Source: DATJUF01 sp035524095 (GTDB lineage: Bacteria; Desulfobacterota; Binatia; Binatales; Binataceae). Taken from it: DNA of 25,511 nt. A program made the position numbers and the translations under genes. Every line of letters begins with the position of its first letter. Position 1 is the stretch's first letter. Where the stretch lies: assembly GCA_035524095.1 (NCBI GenBank), contig DATKPK010000050.1, positions 1 to 25,511 on the forward strand, read 5' to 3'. This document shows, piece after piece, positions 1 to 7,038 of the stretch. Below the pieces are notes generated by a model. It made no database searches, was not told the DNA's origin, and saw only the letters and a program-made list of their open reading frames with translations.

Positions 1-300
1 ACGGTTGTGTTTCAGAACACGACCACGGCCTATCTCGACGGGCCATTGGGGCTGACCTTTGCGACTAATGGGGACTTGGTTACGGCGAATTTCGATCCGG
101 TCGCACTGCCCAATGAGCCGAGCGAGCTAACTGAGTTCACGACGAGCGGAACATTCGTGAGCCAATGGTCGATCGATGGAACTCCCGGCGGCGCGTTCGC
201 GTTGTTTACCACGACGGTCGGTAAGAACAACGTTGGCCATTTTGCATGGGTGGACGACGTGGCATCGACGGTGAGCGTGCTGCGGGTACCGTTACAGTAG
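1..300 (+). CDS. C-terminal part of a beta-propeller (NHL/SMP-30-like) protein, 5' truncated by window edge
   Basis: The frame is open from base 1, so the gene begins upstream of the window and only about 99 C-terminal residues are visible. They contain propeller-blade phrases such as GPLGLTFATNGDLVTANFD and a following blade ending in TSGTFVSQWSIDG, the pattern of NHL-type or SMP-30-like repeats in which each blade reports 'location, value, then a beta strand'. No catalytic residue can be assigned from this fragment. A strong intrinsic terminator follows 33 bp after the stop, so this gene is transcriptionally separate from the iron-type unit downstream. Many such proteins are secreted, but the N-terminus is not visible. 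The propeller assignment is fairly sure; a function cannot be given. Confidence 0.7.
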   Translation, partial: TVVFQNTTTAYLDGPLGLTFATNGDLVTANFDPVALPNEPSELTEFTTSGTFVSQWSIDGTPGGAFALFTTTVGKNNVGHFAWVDDVASTVSVLRVPLQ

Positions 301-333
301 CTTCAGCGCTGAAAAGACAGGAATGTTTGAGAG

Positions 334-357
334 GCCCGGGGTAATCCCGGGCTTTTT
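334..357 (+). terminator. Intrinsic terminator after the propeller gene
   Basis: A perfect 7-bp stem GCCCGGG / CCCGGGC (334-340 with 346-352) encloses a 5-nt loop GTAAT and is followed directly by TTTTT (353-357). This is a textbook rho-independent terminator on the + strand. It isolates the upstream gene from the promoter at 387. Confidence 0.9.
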
Positions 358-386
358 GGTGCTTGTGCTCGTCGCTTAGGAGCCAG

Positions 387-428
387 TTGACAAGAGCGCG
401 CCAAAGACGATATTGAGAACCATTCTCA
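387..428 (+). promoter_or_regulatory. Promoter with overlapping Fur-box-like operator
   Basis: TTGACA at 387-392 matches the sigma-70 -35 consensus exactly. GATATT at 409-414, 16 nt downstream, matches 4 of 6 positions of the -10 consensus. Starting at the last base of that -10 is the 7-1-7 inverted repeat TGAGAACCATTCTCA (414-428), which differs at one base from the Fur-box form TGAGAATCATTCTCA known from Pseudomonas-type promoters. A repressor bound here would cover the transcription start (about 420). The genes behind it are of iron/haem-associated families, which agrees with Fur control. Fur binding itself is inferred, not shown. Confidence 0.7.
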
Positions 429-450
429 GAACATTTGTGTGGATCCAGGA

Positions 451-852
451 ATGGTGATCGAAGGAAAGACAGGAAAAAGGTCAGGCGCAAAGCGGGAGGA
501 GCGGCGAAGGGCGGCAAGAATTGGTGCCTCTATTGGCGCCGTTGTGGGAGTAGCCTTCGCAGTCATGAGCGGGTACGCAGCGGCGAGTGACACAGCGGCA
601 ACGATCAAATTCGAGAATCATCATTGGACGCCGCTCAACGTGGACGTACCGGCCAATCAGGCGTTGACGATTCAGGTAGTGAACGCGAGCAATGAGACGA
701 TTGAGTTTGAGAGCTTCAAGCTGAACCGCGAAACGGCGATGACCCCGGGTCAGACAATCACGGTTCATCTGCCGGCGCTAAGCCCGGGCAGCTACGACTT
801 TTACGACGATTTCCATCAGGACGTACCGGAAGGGACGATCGTCGCGAAGTAA
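451..852 (+). CDS. Exported cupredoxin-domain protein of the FTR1/EfeO-associated type
   Basis: The protein has about 133 residues. A very basic N-region (KREERRR, residues 14-20) is followed by a hydrophobic stretch (about 22-45) that acts as signal peptide or membrane anchor. A single cupredoxin-like domain (about 50-133) ends in a beta-strand, GTIVAK. The acidic motif IEFESFKL (84-91) and the FYDDFHQD segment (117-124) match the small cupredoxins that accompany FTR1-type iron permeases and the EfeO N-terminal domain, thought to bind Cu or Fe at the periplasmic face. The classic blue-copper Cys-His-Met ligand set is absent. The start is uncertain: ATG 451 is used, but GTG 439 is in frame and neither has a good Shine-Dalgarno. 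It lies just behind the Fur-like operator and 23 bp before the haem-binding gene. No permease is in the window, so the iron role is inferred. Confidence 0.75.
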   Translation: MVIEGKTGKRSGAKREERRRAARIGASIGAVVGVAFAVMSGYAAASDTAATIKFENHHWTPLNVDVPANQALTIQVVNASNETIEFESFKLNRETAMTPGQTITVHLPALSPGSYDFYDDFHQDVPEGTIVAK

Positions 853-875
853 CGGCCACGACCGGTGCTGGGGTA

Positions 876-1379
876 ATGAGGCGAAGCGGGCGAATCGGGA
901 TCCTTGCAGCGGGTGCGGTGATCGCGGCGTTTGGAATGATGCAATTAATTCCTGCGAAGCGGACCAATCCGGCAATAGCTATTGATAGCAATGGCGTAAA
1001 TGCGAGAGACATCGCAGCGCCGTCGGAAATCGAAGCGACGCTCCGGCGAGCCTGCTACGACTGCCATTCGGACGAGACGCATTGGCCATGGTACAGCGCG
1101 ATTGCCCCAGTGTCGTGGCTGGTAGCGCATCACGTTGACCTTGGCCGCAAAGAAATTGATTTTTCGGAGTGGCAAAGTTATTACCCGCAGACGCGGCGCC
1201 GCAAGCTCGAATGGATGGGGCGCGCCCTAAGAGAAGAAGTGATGCCGCCGTGGCCGTATCGATTGATGCATCCACGTGCGCGACTGAGTAATGAAGATCG
1301 GGCGGCTCTGGAGCAATGGGTCGCGGCGAAGGTAGAGCGTCCGCGGGGTAGAATGGCAACGGCGCCAGACCGTCAATGA
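876..1379 (+). CDS. Haem-binding-domain protein (Haem_bd family) with CxxCH motif
   Basis: The protein has 167 residues. An N-terminal signal anchor (about residues 5-25) precedes a periplasmic domain. C60-Y-D-C63-H64 is a c-type haem attachment motif, in the family context CYDCHSDETHWPWYSAIAPVSW. The family-typical MPPW (123-126) and a C-terminal helix beginning LSNEDRAALEQWV also match the Haem_bd family of small periplasmic cytochromes. The length is normal. The gene starts 23 bp after the cupredoxin gene and shares its promoter. The likely role is haem-dependent redox chemistry beside metal binding, possibly Fe(II)/Fe(III) interconversion, but that link is inference. The Shine-Dalgarno is weak (a GGGG just upstream of ATG), which suggests coupling with the upstream gene. 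Confidence 0.85.
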   Translation: MRRSGRIGILAAGAVIAAFGMMQLIPAKRTNPAIAIDSNGVNARDIAAPSEIEATLRRACYDCHSDETHWPWYSAIAPVSWLVAHHVDLGRKEIDFSEWQSYYPQTRRRKLEWMGRALREEVMPPWPYRLMHPRARLSNEDRAALEQWVAAKVERPRGRMATAPDRQ

Positions 1380-1421
1380 GTCGCTGCAATAAATAGCCAG
1401 TCGTAGAAATCCAAATAGACA

Positions 1422-1439
1422 CTCGCGCCGAAGCGCGAG
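1422..1439 (+). other. Intercistronic hairpin before the barrel gene
   Basis: A 7-bp stem CTCGCGC / GCGCGAG (1422-1428 with 1433-1439) closes a CGAA tetraloop and sits 5 nt before the AGGAG ribosome site of the next gene. There is no T-run, so it is not an intrinsic terminator. It could set the relative expression of the barrel gene by RNA processing or by affecting ribosome access. The structure is seen; the role is a guess. Confidence 0.45.
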
Positions 1440-1453
1440 ACAGCAGGAGAGTC

Positions 1454-2299
1454 GTGAATAGAATGACTGCCTTGTGGTTAGTGGGCGGTGCGCTGATGCT
1501 CGCCCCGATGATGCCAAATGTGGCTCAGGCGCAACTGGACCCTTATGAGTTTGAGGTTTATCCGTATGCTACTTTGTCGCGCGGAATGATCGAAATCGAG
1601 AGCGACAATGCGGTGGTGGCGCATGGGTTCAATCAACCTGATAAAGGCCTCGGTACAGCGTATCCAAGCCAGGGAACATGGTTCAGTGGCGAAGAATTTA
1701 CCTACGGCCTTACCGATCGAATCGAGGGTGCCGCGTACGTAACGTTCTCGCAGCCAAGTGGCCATGGATTCTGGTGGGCGGGCGATAAAGTTCGGTTGCG
1801 GGGCAGGCTATTTGATCCGGGTGCGTTACCTGTTGATTTGGGCTGGTACACGGAGCTCGAATGGCATAAGACGCCGCAATTCGATGATGCGGATCTTGAA
1901 CTGGAACTGAAGCCAATTATCGAAAAGGATATCGGACGATTCTCTCTGGTACTTAATCCAGTATTCGAGAAAGTGTTGTATGGTGAAGGCCACCACGAAG
2001 GATTTGAGTTTGGTTACCGCAACGGGGCGTATTACCGCTGGCTTCGCTATTTGTCGCCGGGGGTCGAAATTTACGGCGCTATCGGCCTGATCGACAACAG
2101 TGATCCGCTGGATGATCAGCAACACTATATCTTTCCGGTTCTTTGGGGACAGTTTCCGCACGGAATCGAATATAGTGTCGGTCCGGGATTCGGTCTCACC
2201 AAGAATTCTGATCACGTGTTGGTAAAGTTCAATATCGAGTTGGAACACTGGCTCGGGGCAATCTTCGGGCCGTCGTCAGAAAATAGCTGGTTCTTTTAG
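1454..2299 (+). CDS. Outer-membrane beta-barrel protein (transporter/porin-like)
   Basis: The protein has 281 residues. The signal peptide ends ...PNVAQA before QLDPYEFEVYPYATL. The mature part is built of alternating aromatic and polar strands (EFTYGLTDRIEGAAYVTFSQ, VDLGWYTELEW, YYRWLRYLSPGVEIYGAIG) and ends in Phe-Phe, the C-terminal aromatic recognised by the BAM complex. It resembles the 'transporter' barrels of the Phenol_MetA_deg-like group, but I do not recognise a characterised relative. GTG 1454 lies 4 nt after AGGAG; ATG 1463 is an alternative. As third gene of the Fur-operator unit it may be the outer-membrane entry or docking partner for the periplasmic cupredoxin and haem protein. 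That function is inferred from position only. No terminator is evident downstream. Confidence 0.75.
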   Translation: MNRMTALWLVGGALMLAPMMPNVAQAQLDPYEFEVYPYATLSRGMIEIESDNAVVAHGFNQPDKGLGTAYPSQGTWFSGEEFTYGLTDRIEGAAYVTFSQPSGHGFWWAGDKVRLRGRLFDPGALPVDLGWYTELEWHKTPQFDDADLELELKPIIEKDIGRFSLVLNPVFEKVLYGEGHHEGFEFGYRNGAYYRWLRYLSPGVEIYGAIGLIDNSDPLDDQQHYIFPVLWGQFPHGIEYSVGPGFGLTKNSDHVLVKFNIELEHWLGAIFGPSSENSWFF

Positions 2300-2611
2300 A
2301 CTGATACCAGGGCGTTAAGACAAGAGATGGCCAATGGAAGATTCGAGAAAATGTCAACGCAACGTTCTCGCGGGAAATGGGCCATTGCGAATTGAATCCT
2401 GCGACTGCGGCGCATTTCATCTGATCTTAGGCTTTGCAACGTTGCGGATGGATCGTTGTGCGTTCGTGGAATTGTCGGACGTGATAGCGGACGCCACGCG
2501 GAGATTAGAAGCGCGTCCGCAGGTGCATTAGAGCGGCGAGTGTAGCTTGACGCCGGTTGAGAACGTCCCAGTTCCTCAGGAATGGGGCGGACTTCAGAGT
2601 GCAACGGCTAT
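2300..2611. other. Convergent intergenic region, no gene recognised
   Basis: This 312-bp gap lies between the barrel gene (+) and the MFS gene (-). The only open frames (one of 65 codons on +, one of 102 on -) have unnatural composition and no ribosome site. A nested imperfect fold is visible near 2327-2394 (outer ATGGCC/GGCCAT, inner CGAGAA/TTCTCG), and a mismatched stem CCCAGTTCC/GGAATGGGG near 2567-2587. Neither is followed by a T-run. I see no convincing terminator, RNA gene or promoter here. Confidence 0.4.
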
Positions 2612-3886
2612 TTAATTCGCCAAGGCCGGGTCAGGGCGGGAGATCATTGAGGCGCGGGTGAGGAGGACGACTGCGCAGACCAATGAGATAACGCCGCAGA
2701 TTAAGACGGCGGGGCGCGGACCGATATGCTCGCCGACGAGGCCAACCTCGAGTGCGCCGAGCGGCGCCATGCCGAGGGCGGAGAGCGTGTAGAAGCTCAT
2801 TACGCGGCCGCGCAATTCGTCGGCGACGAAAAGCTGGAGGAGCGTGTTGGTGGTGGCACGGCTGCTGGTGAAGCCATAGCCGGCGAGAATCTGGGCGGCG
2901 ACTGAGAGAAAGATCCACGGTGAGAGGCCGAAGGCGGCAATCGCGATACTCGAAACGAAGAGGCCGATGGCGAGATTACGGACCATCGCGCGCGTGGATT
3001 CGGCGGTCGTGAGAGTGACGGCACCTGCGGCTGCGCCAATGCCCATTGCAGCGAGCAGGAAGCCGTAGAGGCTCGGGCCGCCGTGGAGAAGGTTGCGCGC
3101 GAAAAGCGAGACTAGCACGGTGTATTGCGAGCCAAGCCCGTTGCTCACAGCGGAGAGCAACAGCAGGGTGAGGGTCGGGCGATGGCCGCGGACGTAAATG
3201 AAGCCCTCGCGCAGCCGGCGCAGCACGGGCTCGTTGGTGGGCGGCGGACGGCTCGGCGGAAGCACCATCGCATAGAGACTCCAGATGACGGCGAGATAGC
3301 TGACGCCATTGAGGAAAAAACACATCGCGGTGCCGAGTCCGGCGATCAACAGGCCGGCGACGGCGGGACCAATCATGCGGGCGCTGTTGAACATCAGCGA
3401 ATTAATGGCGATGGCGTTCGAAAGATCGCTAACACCGACCATCTTGACGACGAAGGCCTGACGCCCGGGCATATCGAAAGAGCTGACGACCCCGTTAAAG
3501 GCGGCGAGGGCAATAACATGCTCGACGCGGACGACGCCGGTCCAAGTTAGGGCAGCGAGAATGAAGGCGCTCATCATCAGAAGGGTTTGCGTGACGATGA
3601 TGAGGCGGCGGCGGTCGACGCGATCAACGATGACGCCGGCGAAGAGAGTGATCAGCAGGATGGGGAGGTAGTTGGCGAAGGAAACCGTGCCGAGCATCAG
3701 GGGGGAGTTGGTGAGTTTGAGCACGAGCCATGATTGAGCGGCGGTTTGCATCCAGGTGCCGATGAGGGAGGTAAGCTGGCCGCCGAAGTAGAGGCGGAAG
3801 TTACGATGGCGAAAGGCGCGAAAAGTAGGAAGTCCGGCAGGGGATGATGAGGGCTGCGGCTGATCGGTGGCGGTTGGCTCGGGCAT
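2612..3886 (-). CDS. MFS transporter, MFS_3/EntS-like exporter
   Basis: From ATG 3886 the protein has 424 residues. It opens with a proline-rich cytoplasmic tail, then FRAFRHRNFRLYFGGQLTS and WMQTAAQSWLVL, the usual first helix of MFS_3 members. The loop 2-3 signature appears as GVIVDRVDRRRLII, and about 12 hydrophobic helices follow. Family members include the enterobactin exporter EntS and multidrug exporters; substrate cannot be told. The open frame extends 35 codons further to TTG 3991, but that extension is composition-poor, overlaps the neighbouring broken gene and is not family-like, so ATG 3886 is preferred even though no clear Shine-Dalgarno precedes it. It lies 61 bp downstream of the pseudogene on the same strand and about 310 bp from the iron-type unit. 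A link to siderophore export is possible but unsupported. Confidence 0.88.
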   Translation of the reverse strand: MPEPTATDQPQPSSSPAGLPTFRAFRHRNFRLYFGGQLTSLIGTWMQTAAQSWLVLKLTNSPLMLGTVSFANYLPILLITLFAGVIVDRVDRRRLIIVTQTLLMMSAFILAALTWTGVVRVEHVIALAAFNGVVSSFDMPGRQAFVVKMVGVSDLSNAIAINSLMFNSARMIGPAVAGLLIAGLGTAMCFFLNGVSYLAVIWSLYAMVLPPSRPPPTNEPVLRRLREGFIYVRGHRPTLTLLLLSAVSNGLGSQYTVLVSLFARNLLHGGPSLYGFLLAAMGIGAAAGAVTLTTAESTRAMVRNLAIGLFVSSIAIAAFGLSPWIFLSVAAQILAGYGFTSSRATTNTLLQLFVADELRGRVMSFYTLSALGMAPLGALEVGLVGEHIGPRPAVLICGVISLVCAVVLLTRASMISRPDPALAN

Positions 3887-3947
3887 GGCGGGGGCAGTGT
3901 GGCAAATCGGGCGGGAGATGGGTATCGGTGAGGGAGGTGAGGTCACC

Positions 3948-4916
3948 TTAGTGAGCCTTGGCCCGAATGCATTTGCCGTAACCGTATTCAACCTGGATTG
4001 CGTATTCGCATTGCTCTTTAGAATCGAAGCCCTGCATCAGTATCCATTCACTCTCGCGAGCCTCCATGTCCGGCTTACCGCCTTTCACGGGCGGGATGAT
4101 GAGGTGCCACGGCTCCGCTAGTTGGGTTAGCTGATCCCGATCATCGGCGGCCGTCTGATCTGTGGGATTCTCGCTATCGAGAAATTCCGGTTCAGCCGGC
4201 GGTTGACCAAAATGGCGATCGGCGAACTCGATCTTTGCGTCCGTCCCGACCTGTTTGTCTTTAGTGAGCATGCGCAGATACTTCTTCGCTTCGGGTGTGT
4301 CGATGTCGGATAGGACGGCGGTGGCGAGTTCGCGCTGGAAGGACGACGGTGCTATGGGCCCATGCGATGGCGTCGTCCAGTCCAGTCTTTGGGGGCGCGC
4401 CGAGGAAAGGCTGAATCTTCGCGATGGTCGCCTCGTCGCAATCGTTGGGCGTGCCCTGCTGCAGGGTTTTAATTTCTTGTTGGTAGAAAGGCCGGAAGCA
4501 TGGCTGGGCGCTTACGTAGGCATAGTTGCTTCCGTCCCACGCGTAGATTACTGGCCAAAGTGCTATGCAGTGATCAGCACCCTCGTAATCAGGAACTCGC
4601 TGTCGAAGATCGGCTCGAGCCCCCCGCATCCACCGCGTCCACCATCGTTAAGAGAAACCAGTAAGCTAAGGTTCGCCGAGTGACGCAAACCTAAGAACCG
4701 AAATGAGCAGACCTTACTGTCGCCAATTGATTCTCCGTTGAATAGCGGTTGCCCTACGAAATTCTGGACGGCCTCGACCGGGGGAGGCTGAGTCGTGAGA
4801 TTGGGAGAGGCGTTAACGGCCCAGTTGTAGGAGGACAGCGGCGGCACGGAATCGGCCCGTAGCGCGTCCGGGGTCAGGAGAAAGAGGGCGGCGAAAATGG
4901 CGGCGAAGAAAACCAT
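3948..4916 (-). pseudogene. Broken gene for a secreted hypothetical protein (two compensating frameshifts)
   Basis: Three collinear minus-strand frames each look coding in turn. Frame 1 (4916 to about 4563) starts with a signal peptide, MVFFAAIFAALFLLTPDALRA, then DSVPPLSSYNWAVNASPN. Frame 2 (about 4600 to 4345) reads WPVIYAWDGSNYAYVSAQPC and then TLQQGTPNDCDEATIAKIQP. Frame 3 (about 4345 to 3948) reads FQRELATAVLSDIDTPEAKK and ends with EWILMQGFDSKEQCEYAIQ, a Cys-containing C-terminal motif common in small exported proteins. Frames 1 and 3 are the same phase: the changes equal loss of one base near 4563-4600 and gain of one base near 4340-4346. The product would be a Cys-containing exported protein of unknown function of about 320 residues. 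It could be a real pseudogene or two sequencing errors. Confidence 0.65.
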
Positions 4917-5011
4917 AGGATCGAACTGAGGCGCGACGATAACATAGGGTTGCAGAGATCGCACAGAATAAAGGACTGATAAGTCCGCGAGAATGGGTAG
5001 CGAAGGCGAGC

Positions 5012-5971
5012 GTGTATAGGACAATTCGAATCAAAAATGGGGCGGTAATGTTCCACGATGCTACCGCAAGTGTGACCCCGCCGGCTGCCGGTGAAAACTG
5101 CTGGATCGACATACAGCAGTTCGAGCCCGGGGATTTAGGGATTTTGCAAGAGCGCTTCGGATTCCATCCGCTGGCGATCGAAGATTGCATCAACAAGGAT
5201 CAGCGGGCGAAGGTCGACGAATACGACGGCTACCTGTTCATCGTACAGCATGCGATCGAAGCAGGCGCCGCGGAAGGTGAGGCATTCACGACGGAGCAAC
5301 TATCAGCGTTTATCGGCGAGCATTACCTGGTGACGGTTCATCAGAAGCCAATCAAGCAGGTGGAGGCGGTCTGGCGGCGCGCGGTGACGGATCCTCGTAG
5401 CGACGAACAGGGTGTCGATTTTCTACTTTATTTAATAACCGATGCACTGGTGGACGATGCATTTCCGATAATCGATGAGATATCGGATCGGCTGGAGGGG
5501 ATTGAAGCGGAGATCCTGGACCGGGTTGAACAGTCGCAGCTAATCAGGCTGCTTGGTGTGAGGCGCGAACTGATCGCACTCAGGCGGACGCTGGCACCAG
5601 AGCGTGACGTATTAGCGATGCTGGTGCGGCGTGGCGATCCGCGAATCAGTGAGAAGGCCGGATTTTACTTTCGGGACGTTTACGACCATGTGGTGAGGGC
5701 ATATGAGCAGATCGACGTGGAGCGCGATCTGCTGGGTAATGTTATGGAGGCGTACATCTCGATGATGGAGAATCGGACGAATATCATCATGAAGCAGTTG
5801 ACTATATTCGCGTCGATTTTCCTGCCATTGACCTTCCTGACCGGATTTTTCGGGCAGAATTTTACGCACATGCCGTATCAGTCACGCAGCTTGTACTATG
5901 GAATGCTGGCTGTATGCATGGGAGTCCCAATCGGGATGGTGTACTGGTTCTGGCGGCGGAGGTGGCTATAG
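5012..5971 (+). CDS. corA: CorA-type divalent cation channel with GQN signature
   Basis: The protein has 319 residues, normal for CorA. A large N-terminal cytoplasmic domain includes FHPLAIEDC (residues 51-59), the family's conserved segment, and a long helical region with EAEILDRVEQSQL and RRELIALRR. Two C-terminal membrane helices follow (about 262-280 and 294-312). The first runs KQLTIFASIFLPLTFLTGFF and ends in G281-Q282-N283, where the canonical CorA selectivity signature is GMN. The C-terminus is basic (WRRRWL), as usual. CorA pentamers conduct Mg2+, Co2+ or Ni2+ across the inner membrane; the Gln variant makes the ion preference uncertain. The start is GTG 5012 with GAAGG about 6 nt upstream. 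It is divergent from the broken secreted gene and convergent with the glycosyltransferase. Confidence 0.92.
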   Translation: MYRTIRIKNGAVMFHDATASVTPPAAGENCWIDIQQFEPGDLGILQERFGFHPLAIEDCINKDQRAKVDEYDGYLFIVQHAIEAGAAEGEAFTTEQLSAFIGEHYLVTVHQKPIKQVEAVWRRAVTDPRSDEQGVDFLLYLITDALVDDAFPIIDEISDRLEGIEAEILDRVEQSQLIRLLGVRRELIALRRTLAPERDVLAMLVRRGDPRISEKAGFYFRDVYDHVVRAYEQIDVERDLLGNVMEAYISMMENRTNIIMKQLTIFASIFLPLTFLTGFFGQNFTHMPYQSRSLYYGMLAVCMGVPIGMVYWFWRRRWL

Positions 5972-6060
5972 CCAGTAGCCAGTGAGCGGGCGAAGCCCAT
6001 TCGTCCAGTCTTGCTTGCAGGTCCCGGCCTCGTCGAGGGGCCGGCGTGCCAAATCAAAGA

Positions 6061-7038
6061 TCATATTTGCCCTCGTTCCACGCCGTAAGGAGATTCCCGT
6101 TGTGAGATAGCGGTGCTGCCAGTGAGTGAGCGGGCGAGGCCGGCAGGGAGAAAGGTACGCATCAGGCGCATCGCGGTTTTGAGATCTGACGGGCGATGAC
6201 GCAGGGCGCGGATGAAGCAAGCGCGTGCAGTTGGATAGTCGCCACGGTGCACTGCGAGCAGGCCTTCATAACCGAGAGCCGCGGGATAAGCGTCGCGAGT
6301 GCTGCGGACCAATCCGCGAGCTTTGGAGCCGTGGCGCTTTTGCACTTTCGCGAGAAAGAGGGCTTGTTGGGGCAGATACTTGCCCATCCGAATGGCGGGG
6401 CCTTCGGTGCGATAAGTGACTAATTTATCCGGGATGTAGGCGAAGGCTCCGCGCTCGCGCAGCAGCAGCCATAAGAAGGCATCTTCGTAGCCACTCGCGC
6501 CACGAAAATCCGGGTCGAAGCCACCGCAAGCGATGAAAGCGTTGCGCCTGACGACAGCGGAGCTAGGGATGATCGGCCACCAGCGGGATAGCATGTCGTC
6601 CATCGAGGGGGCGCGCGTGGCAGGTCCGGAAACGATGGCCTCCGCGGCGGAACCTTCCGGGGTGATCGCGGCGAGATTCGAGTAGGCGAGGACGATTGAA
6701 TTATCGCGCTCCATCGGGGCGACGGTGGCGGCGAGTTTGTTGGGCGTCCACGTATCGTCGGCGTCGAGGAAGGCGAGATAGCGTCCGCGGGCTATCTCGA
6801 GAGCAGCGTTGCGTGCGCCGCCACATCCGCGATTGGCGATAGTCAGAACGCGGATGCGATCGCGATAGGAATCGAGGACGGCAGCAGTGTCGTCGGTCGA
6901 ACCGTCGTTGACGGCGATGATCTCGAAGCCGTCGAAGTGCTGGGCGAGCGCGCTGTCGATAGCCCGGGTCACGGTCGCGCCGCCGTTATAGACCGCGATG
7001 ATGACGGAGACGCTGCGCGATGGTTGGTTGTCAGGCAA
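6061..7038 (-). CDS. Family 2 glycosyltransferase (GT-A fold)
   Basis: The protein has 325 residues. The N-terminal GT-A domain shows SVIIAVYNGG (11-20), the nucleotide-binding NDGSTDD (44-50), GCGGARNAALE (71-81) and LDADD (91-95), which carries the metal-binding DxD. The acceptor half contains GYEDAFLWLLLRERG, with the ED pair expected for the catalytic base region of GT2 enzymes. The C-terminus is Arg-rich and not membrane spanning. It transfers a sugar from a nucleotide-sugar donor; donor and acceptor are unknown. The start codon is TTG 7038 inside TTGCCTGA, so it overlaps the sulfotransferase stop by 8 bases, a layout typical of translational coupling. The pair probably acts on one surface or secreted glycan. 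Confidence 0.9.
   Translation of the reverse strand: MPDNQPSRSVSVIIAVYNGGATVTRAIDSALAQHFDGFEIIAVNDGSTDDTAAVLDSYRDRIRVLTIANRGCGGARNAALEIARGRYLAFLDADDTWTPNKLAATVAPMERDNSIVLAYSNLAAITPEGSAAEAIVSGPATRAPSMDDMLSRWWPIIPSSAVVRRNAFIACGGFDPDFRGASGYEDAFLWLLLRERGAFAYIPDKLVTYRTEGPAIRMGKYLPQQALFLAKVQKRHGSKARGLVRSTRDAYPAALGYEGLLAVHRGDYPTARACFIRALRHRPSDLKTAMRLMRTFLPAGLARSLTGSTAISQRESPYGVERGQI

Noticed and set aside
2334..2531. 65-codon + strand frame in the gap after the barrel gene
   Set aside because: No ribosome site, mixed composition, no family resemblance; treated as chance.
3887..3991. N-terminal extension of the MFS gene to TTG 3991
   Set aside because: The extra 35 residues are not family-like, overlap the broken upstream gene and use a TTG without a ribosome site; ATG 3886 is preferred.
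5978..6141. Direct similarity between GCCAGTGAGCGGGCGAAGCC near 5978 and the end of the glycosyltransferase gene near 6118
   Set aside because: About 20 nt with an insertion; the second copy is inside normal coding sequence. Too short to claim duplication or an attachment site.
5966..6220. 84-codon minus-strand frame overlapping the glycosyltransferase 3' end
   Set aside because: Arg/Pro-rich product in an alternate frame of a well-supported gene; the part beyond the gene stop is intergenic with a GC-rich hairpin (CCGGCC/GGCCGG, 6024-6044).
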